The notes under the pieces are model-generated. The model was not told the DNA's origin. It did not search any database and saw nothing but the letters and a program-made list of their open reading frames with translations. A DNA stretch of 64,000 bases from Roseibacterium elongatum DSM 19469. GTDB lineage: Bacteria; Pseudomonadota; Alphaproteobacteria; Rhodobacterales; Rhodobacteraceae. Position numbers and translations under genes: made by a program. Shown here piece by piece: positions 37,134 to 45,610 of this stretch; position 1 is the stretch's first letter; each line of letters begins with the position of its first letter. The stretch spans positions 2,585,001-2,649,000 of the forward strand of contig NZ_CP004372.1 in the NCBI RefSeq assembly GCF_000590925.1, in the 5' to 3' direction.

Positions 37134-38111
37134 ATGACCGAGACCGCTGCGCCCCAGGCCACCCATAGCCGGTTGGAACACATGCCGGTGACCTTTCATG
37201 CCATCCTCATGGGGCTGTTCGGCCTGACGCTCGCCTTGCATGCGGCGGCGCATCACACGCCCTGGACCGACGCGCTGTCGCTGATCATGCTGTGGGTCGG
37301 TATCGGGTCCTTCGCCGTGATCTCGGGAACCTATCTGCTCAAGGCGCTACGCTTTCCGCGCGCCGTCGTGGCCGAGTGGCACCACCCCGTCAAGCTGGCC
37401 TTCTTTCCGACGATCTCGATCTCGCTGCTGCTGACCGCCACCGCGATGATGACGCCCTATCCGGATGTCGCGCGTGTGGTCTGGATGATCGGCGCGGTCG
37501 CGCAGGGGGTACTCACGCTGAGCGTCATCAACGGCTGGATCAGTCACCGCGCCTTCGAGGTTGGGCATCTGAACCCGGCCTGGTTCATTCCTGCCGTCGG
37601 CAATGTCGTCGTCCCTGTGGCCGGCGCGCCCCTCGGGTTCGAAGAGATCAGCTGGCTGTTCTTTTCCGCCGGGATGATCTTTTGGCTGGTGCTGCTGGTG
37701 CTGGTCTTCAACCGGCTGATCTTTCACAATCCGCTGCCGGGCAAGCTGTTCCCGACCATGGTGATCCTGATCGCGCCGCCGGCCATCGGCTTCATCGCCT
37801 ATATGCGGCTGGTGGGCGCGCTCGATACCTTTGCCATCATGCTGATCAACATCGCCTATGTCTTCGCGGCGCTGGTGCTGTTCGAACTGCCCAAGCTGCG
37901 CAAGCTGCCCTTCGCGCTCAGCTGGTGGGCATTGACCTTTCCGGTCGCGGCGCTGTCGATCGCCTCGTTCCTCTATGGCGGCCTGCGTGAAAGCGCCTTT
38001 CACATCGCGCTGGGGCAGGGCGTGCTGATCTTTCTCGCGCTGGTCGTGGGCGGCCTGATCCTGCGCACGGGCCTGGCCCTCGCCCGCGGGGAAATCTGCG
38101 TGCCGGAATGA
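37134..38111 (+). CDS. SLAC1/TehA family anion channel-like membrane protein
   Basis: 325-residue protein with ten hydrophobic segments. FHAILMGLFGLTLALHAAA opens it, KALRFPRAVVAEWHHPVKLAFFP (about 78-100) is the conserved TDT/SLAC1 region, and VINGWIS, NPAWFIPAVGNVVVPVAG and FELPKLRKLPF mark later helices. Relatives include the tellurite-resistance/dicarboxylate transporter TehA. The gene starts after GATCGGAGGACC and ends beside a triple-hairpin element before the convergent speE. Confidence 0.9.
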   Translation: MTETAAPQATHSRLEHMPVTFHAILMGLFGLTLALHAAAHHTPWTDALSLIMLWVGIGSFAVISGTYLLKALRFPRAVVAEWHHPVKLAFFPTISISLLLTATAMMTPYPDVARVVWMIGAVAQGVLTLSVINGWISHRAFEVGHLNPAWFIPAVGNVVVPVAGAPLGFEEISWLFFSAGMIFWLVLLVLVFNRLIFHNPLPGKLFPTMVILIAPPAIGFIAYMRLVGALDTFAIMLINIAYVFAALVLFELPKLRKLPFALSWWALTFPVAALSIASFLYGGLRESAFHIALGQGVLIFLALVVGGLILRTGLALARGEICVPE

Positions 38112-38118
38112 GAAAGGA

Positions 38119-38185
38119 GCGGAAAACACCTGTTTTCCGCCCCGAAAATCCCGAGATTTTCGTCCGTTTTCCTTCAGGAAAACGG
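38119..38185. repeat. Triple tandem hairpin element in convergent intergenic gap
   Basis: Three perfect inverted repeats follow each other: 38119-38140 (arms GCGGAAAACA/TGTTTTCCGC), 38143-38162 (CGAAAATC/GATTTTCG) and 38164-38185 (CCGTTTTCCT/AGGAAAACGG). Loops are 2-4 bases. The element fills the 79-base gap between the channel gene and the convergent speE. The A and T cores allow termination on both strands. The same design recurs at 50631-50698. Confidence 0.85.
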
Positions 38186-38190
38186 CGCGG

Positions 38191-39057
38191 TCAGGGGATG
38201 AGCCGCGCCACGTAAGGGGGCAGGGCGAAGGCGCCCTGGTGCACCTCGGGGGTGTAGTAGTCGGTCGCCAGACCCGCCGAGTCGAACCGCGCGCGCAGGG
38301 TGGCAAGATCGGTCTGCCGGGCGCCGCCATTCGTGCCCCAGCCAAACGCCATTGGCCCGCCCGCATAGGTCGGGATTGTGGCAAGGTAGCAGGTCGCATC
38401 CGCAAACAGCGCGCGAAAGGCCCGCATCGTGTTGGTCAATTCCTCGCCCTGCAGGAAGGGCACACCGTTCTGTGTCACGAGGATACCGCCCTCGGCCAGT
38501 CGTGCGCGGGCGTGGCCATAGAACGTGTCGGTGAACAGCACCTCGCCGGGGCCGACCGGATCGGTCGAGTCGACGATGATGACATCGTAGAGGTCGGCGT
38601 TTTCCTTCATGAACACCGCGCCGTCCGCGATCACCAGGTCCAGCCGCGGATCGTCGAAGGCCCCGTCCGAGATGCCGGGCAGGTATTCGCGGCAGAAGGT
38701 GAGGACGCCATCGTCGATTTCGACCATGGTGACCTGTTCGACACTGTCATGCTTGAGCACCTCGCGGGCCATGCCGCCATCGCCCCCTCCGATGATCAGC
38801 ACCCGCCTGACATTGCCATGGGCGAGGATCGGCACATGGGTCAGCATCTCGTGATAGATGAAATTGTCGGCTTCGGTGACCTGCACCACGCCATCGAGTG
38901 TCATGATCCGGCCAAAGGTCGGGTTCTCGAAGACACGGATGCGCTGGTGCTCGGTCGCGCTGTCGTAGAACTCGGTGGTGATGCGCAGGCCCTGCAGGTG
39001 ATCGTCATGCAGGCGTTCGATGTTCCAATCTGCGGGCCAGTCGATCCGGTCGGTCAT
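38191..39057 (-). CDS. speE: Spermidine synthase
   Basis: 288-residue aminopropyltransferase that makes spermidine from putrescine and decarboxylated SAM. Motifs: VFENPTFGRIMTLDGVVQVT (about 44-63), THVPILAHGNVRRVLIIGGGDGG (nucleotide-binding, about 75-97), and DVIIVDSTDPVGPGEVLFT (about 158-176) with the catalytic Asp. Downstream of speD on the same strand, 88 bases apart, so the pair forms a polyamine unit. Confidence 0.97.
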   Translation of the reverse strand: MTDRIDWPADWNIERLHDDHLQGLRITTEFYDSATEHQRIRVFENPTFGRIMTLDGVVQVTEADNFIYHEMLTHVPILAHGNVRRVLIIGGGDGGMAREVLKHDSVEQVTMVEIDDGVLTFCREYLPGISDGAFDDPRLDLVIADGAVFMKENADLYDVIIVDSTDPVGPGEVLFTDTFYGHARARLAEGGILVTQNGVPFLQGEELTNTMRAFRALFADATCYLATIPTYAGGPMAFGWGTNGGARQTDLATLRARFDSAGLATDYYTPEVHQGAFALPPYVARLIP

Positions 39058-39145
39058 GTCGTCGGTCCCCTTGAGGCTCGTGAAACGGATGCGGGCCGCG
39101 GCGGGTGCGCGCGGCCCGTGTGATCTGTCGATGCGGTGGGGCGGG

Positions 39146-39655
39146 TCAGGCCGCCGCGGTCTCGGTCACAAGGCCCTCGCCGCGGCGCAGTTCCTTGACA
39201 TGCACCGTGTCGGTTCCGAAGGCGCGCTTGAGCACGTCGACGGCGCGCCACGGCTGGGCATCGCCGCACATGAACACGTCGAAGGCGCCATAGCCGATCT
39301 CGGGCCATGTATGCACCGAGATATGGCTTTCAGCCAGCACCGCCACGCCGCTCACGCCCTGGGGCGAGAACTTGTGCGTATGGATGTGCAACAGCGTCGC
39401 GCCGCATTCGTCGACGCAATCGCGAAACGCCTGCTGGATGCGGCTTTCGTCATCCAGACCGTGGCCGTTTTCGACCTCGATGATCAGGTGCGTGCCGGCG
39501 AACACCGCGCCGTCACGGCGAATGAAATGATCGTCGCGGGTCTCGTCGAAAATGTCGCGAGACATGTCGTTTGCAGCCGAAAGGCTGCGGGAATCTTCCG
39601 CATGGGCGCCTGTCTCCAGACCAGTCCCCAGTTGGAAGAGGTCTGCGCGGTCCAT
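39146..39655 (-). CDS. speD: S-adenosylmethionine decarboxylase proenzyme
   Basis: 169-residue class I prokaryotic SpeD. It self-cleaves between Glu 109 and Ser 110 in LAESHISVHTWPE to give the pyruvoyl cofactor, and GATLLHIHTHKFSPQGVSG is upstream as expected. Its product, decarboxylated SAM, feeds the SpeE downstream. The start at 39655 removes a spurious upstream extension. The 5' flank is the gap shared with the sulfide:quinone oxidoreductase gene. Confidence 0.95.
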   Translation of the reverse strand: MDRADLFQLGTGLETGAHAEDSRSLSAANDMSRDIFDETRDDHFIRRDGAVFAGTHLIIEVENGHGLDDESRIQQAFRDCVDECGATLLHIHTHKFSPQGVSGVAVLAESHISVHTWPEIGYGAFDVFMCGDAQPWRAVDVLKRAFGTDTVHVKELRRGEGLVTETAAA

Positions 39656-39828
39656 GGCGCGTCCCCTTCTTACCAGTAGAGTGATGTGGTGGGTCCTTAG
39701 CGCCCCCCCGGCTGTCGCCGAAGTTGGGATCGGTCCCGGTTCGTGAAGGCGCACCTAAGGCCCCGCCGGATTCGGATCAAGAGGGAAATTGCGCGTGCCG
39801 CGACAAATTCACGCCAGGGGCGAGTCAT

Positions 39829-39842
39829 TTGATATATGTCAA
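39829..39842 (+). promoter_or_regulatory. Candidate FNR/FnrL-type binding site
   Basis: TTGAT-ATAT-GTCAA is a near-perfect FNR/CRP-family palindrome (TTGAT-N4-ATCAA, one mismatch). Its centre lies about 42 bases before a likely transcription start near 39878 (candidate -10 TATTGC at 39866), a class II activator position, and about 78 bases before the oxidoreductase start codon. Predicted oxygen- or nitric-oxide-responsive control is inference. Confidence 0.55.
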
Positions 39843-39913
39843 AGTCGGAAATTAACTCGGCACACTATTGCATGCCAAGAGAGAGACGCGCCTAGGACAC
39901 GGGAGACATGCGT

Positions 39914-41227
39914 ATGACCGAAAAATTCAAAACCAGCCGCCGCGCCTTTCTGGCGCTGGCCGCAGCAGGGGGCGCAGCCGCCACGCTGCCCGGCGCCGAG
40001 GCGCGCGCGCAACAGGTGCCGACCAATGCCCGCATCGTCATCATCGGGGCCGGCGCCGCCGGCACGGCGCTGGTCAACCGTCTGGTCGAACGCCTCGACG
40101 GGGCGCAGATCACGCTGATCGACCCGCGGGCGCGCCACCTCTACCAGCCCGGCCTGACGCTGGTGGCCGCGGGCCTGAAGCCCGCCGATTACGTCGTCAG
40201 CACGACGACTGAATGGATGCCCGATGGCGTGACCCTGATCGAGGACGCGGTTTCGGCCGTCGATCCCGAGGTACAGCGCGTTGAAACCGAAGGCGGCGAA
40301 ACGGTCGACTATGATTTCCTCGTGCTGGCCCCTGGTCTGATCCTGGATCATGGCGCGATTGAAGGATTTTCGCGTGACATGATCGGCACGAACGGCATCG
40401 GGGCGCTTTATGGCGGGCCCGAAGACGCCGCCGCCACCTGGGCTGCCGCTGCGCAATTCGTCGAAGAGGGGGGCAAGGGCCTGTTCACGCGCCCCGCGAC
40501 CGAGATGAAATGCGCCGGGGCGCCGCTGAAGCACACGTTCCTGATCGACGACCGGCTGCGTCGCGCCGACAATCGCGGTGCGGCCGAAATCCTCTATGCC
40601 GCGCCGCAGACCAACCTGTTCGGCGTGCCCATCGTGGCCGAGCGGGTGCGGATGCTCTTTGGGGATCGCGATATCGAGTACAGCTATCAGCGCACGCTGC
40701 GTGCCATCGATTCGGAGCGCAAGATCGCGACCTTCGACACGCCGGACGGCACCGAAGAGCAGGATTACGACTATATCCACATCATCCCGCCGCAGCGCGC
40801 GCCGCAGTTCATCCGCGACTCGGGCCTCAGCTGGGCCGATCGCTGGACCGATCAGGGCTGGGTGGATTGCGACCAGTACACCATGCGTCACAACCGCTAT
40901 GACAACATCTGGGCGGTGGGCGATGTGGCCGGCGTGCCCAAGGGCAAGACCGCGGCCAGCGTCAAGTTCCAGGTGCCGGTGGTCGAGGATCATCTCGTCG
41001 CGGCGATCCAGGGCCAGGAAGGTACGGCCACCTATGGCGGCTATACCTCTTGCCCGATGATCACGCGCATCGGGCGCGCCATGCTGATCGAATTCGACTA
41101 CAACAACAACCTGACGCCGTCCTTCCCCGGGGTCATCGCCCCGCTAGAGGAATTGTGGATCAGCTGGCTGATGAAGGAAATCGCCCTGAAAGCCACCTAC
41201 AACGCCATGCTGCGCGGCCAGGCCTGA
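39914..41227 (+). CDS. Tat-exported FAD-dependent sulfide:quinone oxidoreductase-like protein
   Basis: 437-residue flavoprotein. Twin-arginine signal TSRRAFLAL (about 7-15) with a hydrophobic AAAGGAAATLPGAEARA cut. FAD-binding IVIIGAGAAGTALVNRL follows (about 41-57). Family-typical RPATEMKCAGAPLKHTF has Cys 200, and later TSCPMITRIG carries another Cys near 382. It probably sits on the periplasmic membrane face and passes electrons from sulfide to quinone. ATG 39914 (GGGAG 8 bases upstream) is chosen; ATG 39908 is possible. The small DUF5368 gene follows after 13 bases. Confidence 0.87.
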   Translation: MTEKFKTSRRAFLALAAAGGAAATLPGAEARAQQVPTNARIVIIGAGAAGTALVNRLVERLDGAQITLIDPRARHLYQPGLTLVAAGLKPADYVVSTTTEWMPDGVTLIEDAVSAVDPEVQRVETEGGETVDYDFLVLAPGLILDHGAIEGFSRDMIGTNGIGALYGGPEDAAATWAAAAQFVEEGGKGLFTRPATEMKCAGAPLKHTFLIDDRLRRADNRGAAEILYAAPQTNLFGVPIVAERVRMLFGDRDIEYSYQRTLRAIDSERKIATFDTPDGTEEQDYDYIHIIPPQRAPQFIRDSGLSWADRWTDQGWVDCDQYTMRHNRYDNIWAVGDVAGVPKGKTAASVKFQVPVVEDHLVAAIQGQEGTATYGGYTSCPMITRIGRAMLIEFDYNNNLTPSFPGVIAPLEELWISWLMKEIALKATYNAMLRGQA

Positions 41228-41240
41228 GGAGACCGAAACC

Positions 41241-41597
41241 ATGGAAGAACTCACACTGGAAACCATGATCGCCGTGTTCGAAGAAGTCTTCGGCCCCGGC
41301 CTGTTCTGGACCATGGTGGCCGTCGCCGCCATCATCACTGTCGGGTATCTCTACGTGCTGATCCGCGACCACAACCTGGGCATGCGGCGCTTTCTGATCG
41401 CGCAGCTCTTCATGCCGGTGGGTGCCGTGCTTGCCATCTGGTTCGTGATGTTCATGACCGACTCGCAACTGGCAGATATCGGCGGGCCGGTGGACATCAT
41501 CGTCTTCCTCGGGATCGCGGTCCTGGGGGCGGTCGGGATGTCGATCCTGGTCTACACGGTCGAGTCGCTGTTTTTCCGCGACAAGCTGGGCGACTGA
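41241..41597 (+). CDS. DUF5368 family small membrane protein
   Basis: 118-residue protein with three hydrophobic segments (about 21-40, 54-72 and 82-105: LFWTMVAVAAIITVGYLYVL, LFMPVGAVLAIWFVMFM and IIVFLGIAVLGAVGMSILVY). Starts after GAGGAGACC. Encoded 13 bases after the oxidoreductase, so probably its membrane partner or anchor. The family assignment rests on general pattern and neighbourhood; no enzymatic motif is visible. Confidence 0.75.
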   Translation: MEELTLETMIAVFEEVFGPGLFWTMVAVAAIITVGYLYVLIRDHNLGMRRFLIAQLFMPVGAVLAIWFVMFMTDSQLADIGGPVDIIVFLGIAVLGAVGMSILVYTVESLFFRDKLGD

Positions 41598-41628
41598 CCC
41601 CGCCCAACGGCGCATCGGCGGCGTTATG

Positions 41629-41658
41629 CACCGTCCCCGAGAGGGGGCGGTGTTTCTT
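41629..41658 (+). terminator. Rho-independent terminator
   Basis: Arms CACCGTCCCC (41629-41638) and GGGGGCGGTG (41643-41652), with one G-T pair and a GAGA tetraloop, followed by TTTCTTGTT. It ends the oxidoreductase-DUF5368 unit before rplM. Confidence 0.85.
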
Positions 41659-41741
41659 GTTCGGCGCGGTATTTTGTGGGGTAAAATAGTACCACAAACG
41701 TAAACCATTGAATATCAATATTTTTCACTGATCTGCAGCGC

Positions 41742-41769
41742 TTGACGCCGCGTTGGAAATGCTTAGAAC
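41742..41769 (+). promoter_or_regulatory. Candidate sigma-70 promoter of rplM-rpsI
   Basis: TTGACG (41742-41747) and TAGAAC (41764-41769), 16 bases apart. The start would be near 41776, leaving an 82-base leader with a GGGCACG...CGTGTCCC stem that could serve ribosomal autoregulation (inference). Confidence 0.6.
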
Positions 41770-41857
41770 ACCGCCATCCACCAAAGGGGCACGTGGGAAC
41801 TGTGCGTGTCCCGTGTGTTTCCGGCCGGCCCACCGGCCCCCGAAAGGACGAAAACCG

Positions 41858-42319
41858 ATGAAAACCTTCACCGCTACCCCGGCGGATATCGAGAAGGACT
41901 GGATCGTGATCGACGCCGAAGGCGTCGTGCTCGGCCGTCTCGCCTCGATCATCGCCATGCGGCTGCGCGGCAAGCACAAGCCGAGCTTCACGCCTTCGAT
42001 GGACATGGGCGACAATGTCATCGTCATCAACGCCGACAAGGTGCAGTTGACGGGCAACAAGCGCAACAAGCCGAATTACTGGCACACCGGCTATCCGGGC
42101 GGGATCAAGTCGCGCACGACCGGCCAGATCCTCGAGGGGGACCACCCCGAGCGTGTCGTCATGCAGGCCGTCAAGCGCATGCTGCCGGGCGGCAAGCTGT
42201 CGCGCCAGCAGATGACCAACCTGCGCGTCTATGCCGGTGCCGATCACCCGCACGAGGCGCAGCAGCCCAAAGTGCTCGACGTCAAGTCGATGAACCCCAA
42301 GAACACCCGGAGCGCATGA
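41858..42319 (+). CDS. rplM: 50S ribosomal protein L13
   Basis: 153-residue L13. Family strings: [20 protein letters not shown] (about 14-33), [18 protein letters not shown] (about 49-66), [20 protein letters not shown] and the end [16 protein letters not shown] 41858 chosen over upstream in-frame codons since the conserved [14 protein letters not shown] start follows directly; ribosome site AAAGGACG. rpsI overlaps its stop. Confidence 0.98.
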   Translation: MKTFTATPADIEKDWIVIDAEGVVLGRLASIIAMRLRGKHKPSFTPSMDMGDNVIVINADKVQLTGNKRNKPNYWHTGYPGGIKSRTTGQILEGDHPERVVMQAVKRMLPGGKLSRQQMTNLRVYAGADHPHEAQQPKVLDVKSMNPKNTRSA

Positions 42320-42819
42320 CAATGGCCGAGACTCTCTCTTCGCTCGATGCGCTGAAAGGCGCCGTGGACGGGGCGGATGCCGCTGCCGCCGTCACCATGG
42401 ACGAAACCCCGCGCGAGCCTCAGCGCGATGCGCTTGGCCGCTCCTACGCCACAGGCAAGCGCAAGGACGCGGTCGCCCGCGTCTGGATCAAGCCCGGCTC
42501 GGGCAAGGTCGTGGTGAACGGCAAGTCGATGGACAAGTACTTTGCCCGTCCCGTTTTGCAGATGATCCTGCGCCAGCCCTTCACCGTCGCCGGTGTCGAG
42601 GACCAGTTCGACGTGATGGCCACCGTCAAGGGTGGCGGCCTGTCGGGTCAGGCCGGCGCGGTCAAGCACGGCATCTCGAAGGCGCTGCAACTGTACGAAC
42701 CGTCGCTGCGCGGTGCGCTGAAAGCGGCCGGGTTCCTGACGCGCGACAGCCGCGTGGTCGAACGCAAGAAGTTCGGCCGCCGCAAGGCGCGCCGCAGCTT
42801 CCAGTTCTCCAAGCGCTGA
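42316..42819 (+). CDS. rpsI: 30S ribosomal protein S9
   Basis: 167-residue S9 with the alphaproteobacterial N-terminal extension (about 35 residues, acidic) before the conserved [47 protein letters not shown], and the basic C-terminus [20 protein letters not shown] that reaches the P site. ATG 42316 overlaps the rplM stop (ATGA); ATG 42322 is a close alternative. Confidence 0.97.
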   Translation: MTMAETLSSLDALKGAVDGADAAAAVTMDETPREPQRDALGRSYATGKRKDAVARVWIKPGSGKVVVNGKSMDKYFARPVLQMILRQPFTVAGVEDQFDVMATVKGGGLSGQAGAVKHGISKALQLYEPSLRGALKAAGFLTRDSRVVERKKFGRRKARRSFQFSKR

Positions 42820-42843
42820 TCATCCCGGTTTCCGGACCGACAC

Positions 42844-42873
42844 GGGTCGCCCTTCGGGGCGGCCCATTTTCTT
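42844..42873 (+). terminator. Rho-independent terminator after rpsI
   Basis: GGGTCGCC (42844-42851) pairs with GGCGGCCC (42858-42865, one G-T pair) around a CTTCGG loop, then ATTTTCTT. Located 24 bases after rpsI. Confidence 0.85.
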
Positions 42874-43011
42874 ATGCCGATACCGCGTCACATCTTCGTG
42901 AGGCGATCTTCCGTGGGAGCCACGGATCTCCCGGATCGCGGGCGTCGCGCGGTGATCTGCGGGTCAGTCCCCCGCGCGATCCTTGCACATCCATACCAGG
43001 GAGTTCCGATC

Positions 43012-43287
43012 ATGACACGCTTGGTGCTTTCGCTCGTCCTGTCCCTCGGCCTGCCGACGCTTGCCGCAGCCTCGGGCAGCCCGGTCGCCGTCGGGGCAGG
43101 GACGCCCGATCCTGCGGCAAAGCTGCATGACGCGGCCGCGCCCTTGCCGGCAGATGCGCTTTTGGCGCTGCAAGGCAAGAAGCAGATCTTTGACGAGGCC
43201 TTGGTCCTCGACGCCGATACCGCCGCCAGCGGCGAGGGGCTCAAGCCCGCAGGCGCAGATCCCGTGACACCCGCCCCGGCGCTGTAA
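43012..43287 (+). CDS. Small secreted hypothetical protein
   Basis: 91 residues: a Sec signal peptide MTRLVLSLVLSLGLPTLAAA followed by a short acidic, Ala/Pro/Gly-rich, low-complexity mature part (AVGAGTPDPAAKLHDAAAPL and later KKQIFDEALVLDAD). ATG 43012 follows CAGGGAG. The frame is open upstream, but no signal or similarity is there. No recognised family; probably periplasmic. Confidence 0.55.
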   Translation: MTRLVLSLVLSLGLPTLAAASGSPVAVGAGTPDPAAKLHDAAAPLPADALLALQGKKQIFDEALVLDADTAASGEGLKPAGADPVTPAPAL

Positions 43288-43290
43288 TCC

Positions 43291-43314
43291 GCGCCCCCGG
43301 CTCTTGGGGGGCGG
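43291..43314 (+). terminator. Possible terminator hairpin
   Basis: GCGCCCCC and GGGGGCGG arms around CGGCTCTTG follow the small secreted gene by three bases. The tail TCGTTC is weak, so it may only mark an mRNA end. Confidence 0.4.
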
Positions 43315-43467
43315 TCGTTCAAGACCTTGGGTCGCCTCTCGGCGGCCCAATCAACCGGACCCGTTGAAACCCACGCGCGCAAAGCCAGCGCGGTGTCGGG
43401 CTTGACAAGGCGGGGGCAAGCCCGCCCATCTGCGTGAAAGACCGACCAAATCCAGCGAGGCCAAGCC

Positions 43468-43779
43468 ATGTATCTGACGATGAACCGCTTTCGTGTGAAA
43501 TCCGGCTCGGAAGAGGCGTTCGAGGACATGTGGGTGTCGCGCGACAGCCACCTCAAGACCGTGGACGGTTTCGTCAGTTTCTACCTCATGAAGGGCGAGT
43601 CCGCGGACGGGTTCCGCCTCTATGCCAGCCACACGATGTGGCGCGACAAGGCGGCCTTCGAGGCGTGGACCAAGTCCGAGGCGTTCCGTCGGGCGCACAA
43701 GGGCGCGAAATCCTCGGGCGAGATGTATGATGGCCCGCCCGTGCTGGAGGTGTTCGAAACTGTGCAGGAATTGAGCTGA
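43468..43779 (+). CDS. Antibiotic biosynthesis monooxygenase (ABM) domain protein
   Basis: 103-residue ferredoxin-like-fold protein: MYLTMNRFRVKSGSEEAFED, RDSHLKTVDGFVSFYLMKG, RLYASHTMWRDKAAFEAWTK and AFRRAHKGA. These match ABM/IsdG-type small monooxygenases, some of which degrade heme. The residues needed for heme cleavage (Asn, Trp, His) cannot be confidently placed. Single gene before the PotABC-type operon. Confidence 0.85.
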   Translation: MYLTMNRFRVKSGSEEAFEDMWVSRDSHLKTVDGFVSFYLMKGESADGFRLYASHTMWRDKAAFEAWTKSEAFRRAHKGAKSSGEMYDGPPVLEVFETVQELS

Positions 43780-43916
43780 CGGCGCGCGGGGGCGGGCGGT
43801 TTTCGTCATGGCGCGCCCCGTGATCGTTCATGCCCCCTTGCAGCGGCGCACGCATGCCGCCATCGTCGATCACCGGGGCCGGGGACGGGGCTCCGGCACA
43901 GGGGAACGGCCAGACC

Positions 43917-44807
43917 ATGGGCGATAGCCAATCACGGCTCAGGCGCGCGTTGCGCAGCGAGGGGGGCAAGGGCCTGACCATCGTCAGCCCGCCCTTGGTC
44001 TATACCCTCCTGCTTCTGGCGGCCCCGTTGGCCACCATCGTCCTGCTGAGTTTCTGGACCCAGCAGTTTCTGACCATCGACACCAATTTTACCCTCGCCA
44101 ACTACGAAGAGGCGCTGACTGACCCGCTCTATCGCGAGTTGATGCTGCGGTCGCTGCGCATCTCGGGGCTGGTGACGCTGGCCACGGTGGTGACGGCCTT
44201 TCCCATCGCCTATTTCATCAGCTTTCACGTTCAGTCGAACCGGAAATCGCTGTGGCTGTTTCTGATCACCATTCCGTTCTGGACCAGTTACCTGATCCGC
44301 GTCTTTCTGTGGCGCGTGATCCTGGCCTATGACGGGCCGGTGAACGGCACGCTGCTGGGGCTGGGGGTGATCGACGAGCCGTTGGGCTTCATCCTCTACA
44401 ACGCCAATGCGGTGGTCATCACCCTGGCCCACGCCTTTGCGCCCTTTGCCATTCTGCCGATCTTCGTCAGCCTCGAACGCATCGACCGCAGCCTTCTGGA
44501 GGCCGCGCGCGATCTGGGCGAAAGCCATGTGATGACCTTCTTTCGCGTGACCCTGCCATTGGCCATGCCGGGTGTGCTGGCCGCGGCGCTGATCGTGTTC
44601 ATCCCGACGGTGGGCGATTACGTCACCCCACGCCTTGTGGGCGGATCGGGCGGCACGATGATCGCCAACATGATCTACGCGCAGATCTTCGACCTCAACA
44701 ATCGGCCCATGGGGGCGACGCTGGCCGTTCTGGCGATGGGCACGGTCGCGGTCATCTCGATCGGGTTGATCCTGCTGACGCGCCGCTGGACGGGGCCGAA
44801 ACGATGA
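43917..44807 (+). CDS. PotB-like ABC transporter permease
   Basis: 296-residue inner-membrane permease of the spermidine/putrescine type. Six hydrophobic segments; after the first, FWTQQFLTIDTNFTLANYEE is characteristic of PotB; the EAA loop ERIDRSLLEAARDLGESHVM (about 182-201) contacts the ATPase; VGDYVTPRLVGG is a typical PotB end-loop. ATG 43917 chosen, after GGGGAACGG. The stop overlaps the PotC-like start by four bases. Confidence 0.93.
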   Translation: MGDSQSRLRRALRSEGGKGLTIVSPPLVYTLLLLAAPLATIVLLSFWTQQFLTIDTNFTLANYEEALTDPLYRELMLRSLRISGLVTLATVVTAFPIAYFISFHVQSNRKSLWLFLITIPFWTSYLIRVFLWRVILAYDGPVNGTLLGLGVIDEPLGFILYNANAVVITLAHAFAPFAILPIFVSLERIDRSLLEAARDLGESHVMTFFRVTLPLAMPGVLAAALIVFIPTVGDYVTPRLVGGSGGTMIANMIYAQIFDLNNRPMGATLAVLAMGTVAVISIGLILLTRRWTGPKR

Positions 44808-45610
44808 GGGGCGGGGGTCTGAAGCTCTACGCGATCCTTTATCTCGCGTTCCTCTATGCGCCCATCGTGCTGCTGCCGCTGTTTGCGTTCAACGACGGCA
44901 CGATCATCGCCTTTCCGCTGCAGGGCTTCACCCTGGGATGGTTCGCGGCCCTTCTCGAAACGCCGGCACTGCACGAGGCGACGTTGAATTCACTGATCAT
45001 CGCGGTGTCTGTCGCGCTTCTGGCCACCTCGCTTGGGCTGTTTGCCGCGCGCGCGGCCACGCGCTACCGCTTTCCGGGCAAGCCGGGCATCCTCGGCTTT
45101 ATCATGCTGCCCCTGGTTCTGCCCGAGGTGATCGTGGCGATCTCGCTGTTGGCGGTGCTGATGCAGCTGGGGCTGGATTCGGGCCTGTGGACCATCATCC
45201 TGGGCCACACGCTGCTCTGCATGCCGTTTTCCATCGCGATCCTGCAGGGCAGTTTTGCCAATATGGACCAAAGCCTGGAGGAGGCCGCGATCGATCTGGG
45301 CGAAACACCGGTCTCGACCTTTCGGCTGGTGACATTGCCGCTGGTCCTGCCGGGGATCATCGCGTCGCTTCTGATCTGTTTCACGATTTCGCTGGACGAG
45401 TTCATCATCGCCTTCTTCCTGTCGGGCAACGAGCCGACGCTGCCGGTCTATCTGTGGGGTCAATTGCGCTTTCCCGCGCGTCTGCCGGTGGTGATGGCGC
45501 TTGGCACGATCCTGGTGGCGCTGTCCGTGCTGCTGCTGGTGGTGGCCGAGATTTTCCGCCGCCGCGGATTGCGGCGGGCGGGCCTGGAAGACACCGGAGG
45601 GTTCCTGTGA
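44804..45610 (+). CDS. PotC-like ABC transporter permease
   Basis: 268-residue permease, second membrane half of the importer. Signature LYLAFLYAPIVLLPLFAFND, coupling loop NMDQSLEEAAIDLGETPVST (about 154-173), and SLDEFIIAFFLSGNEPTLPV (about 195-214), typical of PotC. Its stop TGA overlaps the GTG start of the ATPase gene. Confidence 0.94.
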   Translation: MRGGGLKLYAILYLAFLYAPIVLLPLFAFNDGTIIAFPLQGFTLGWFAALLETPALHEATLNSLIIAVSVALLATSLGLFAARAATRYRFPGKPGILGFIMLPLVLPEVIVAISLLAVLMQLGLDSGLWTIILGHTLLCMPFSIAILQGSFANMDQSLEEAAIDLGETPVSTFRLVTLPLVLPGIIASLLICFTISLDEFIIAFFLSGNEPTLPVYLWGQLRFPARLPVVMALGTILVALSVLLLVVAEIFRRRGLRRAGLEDTGGFL

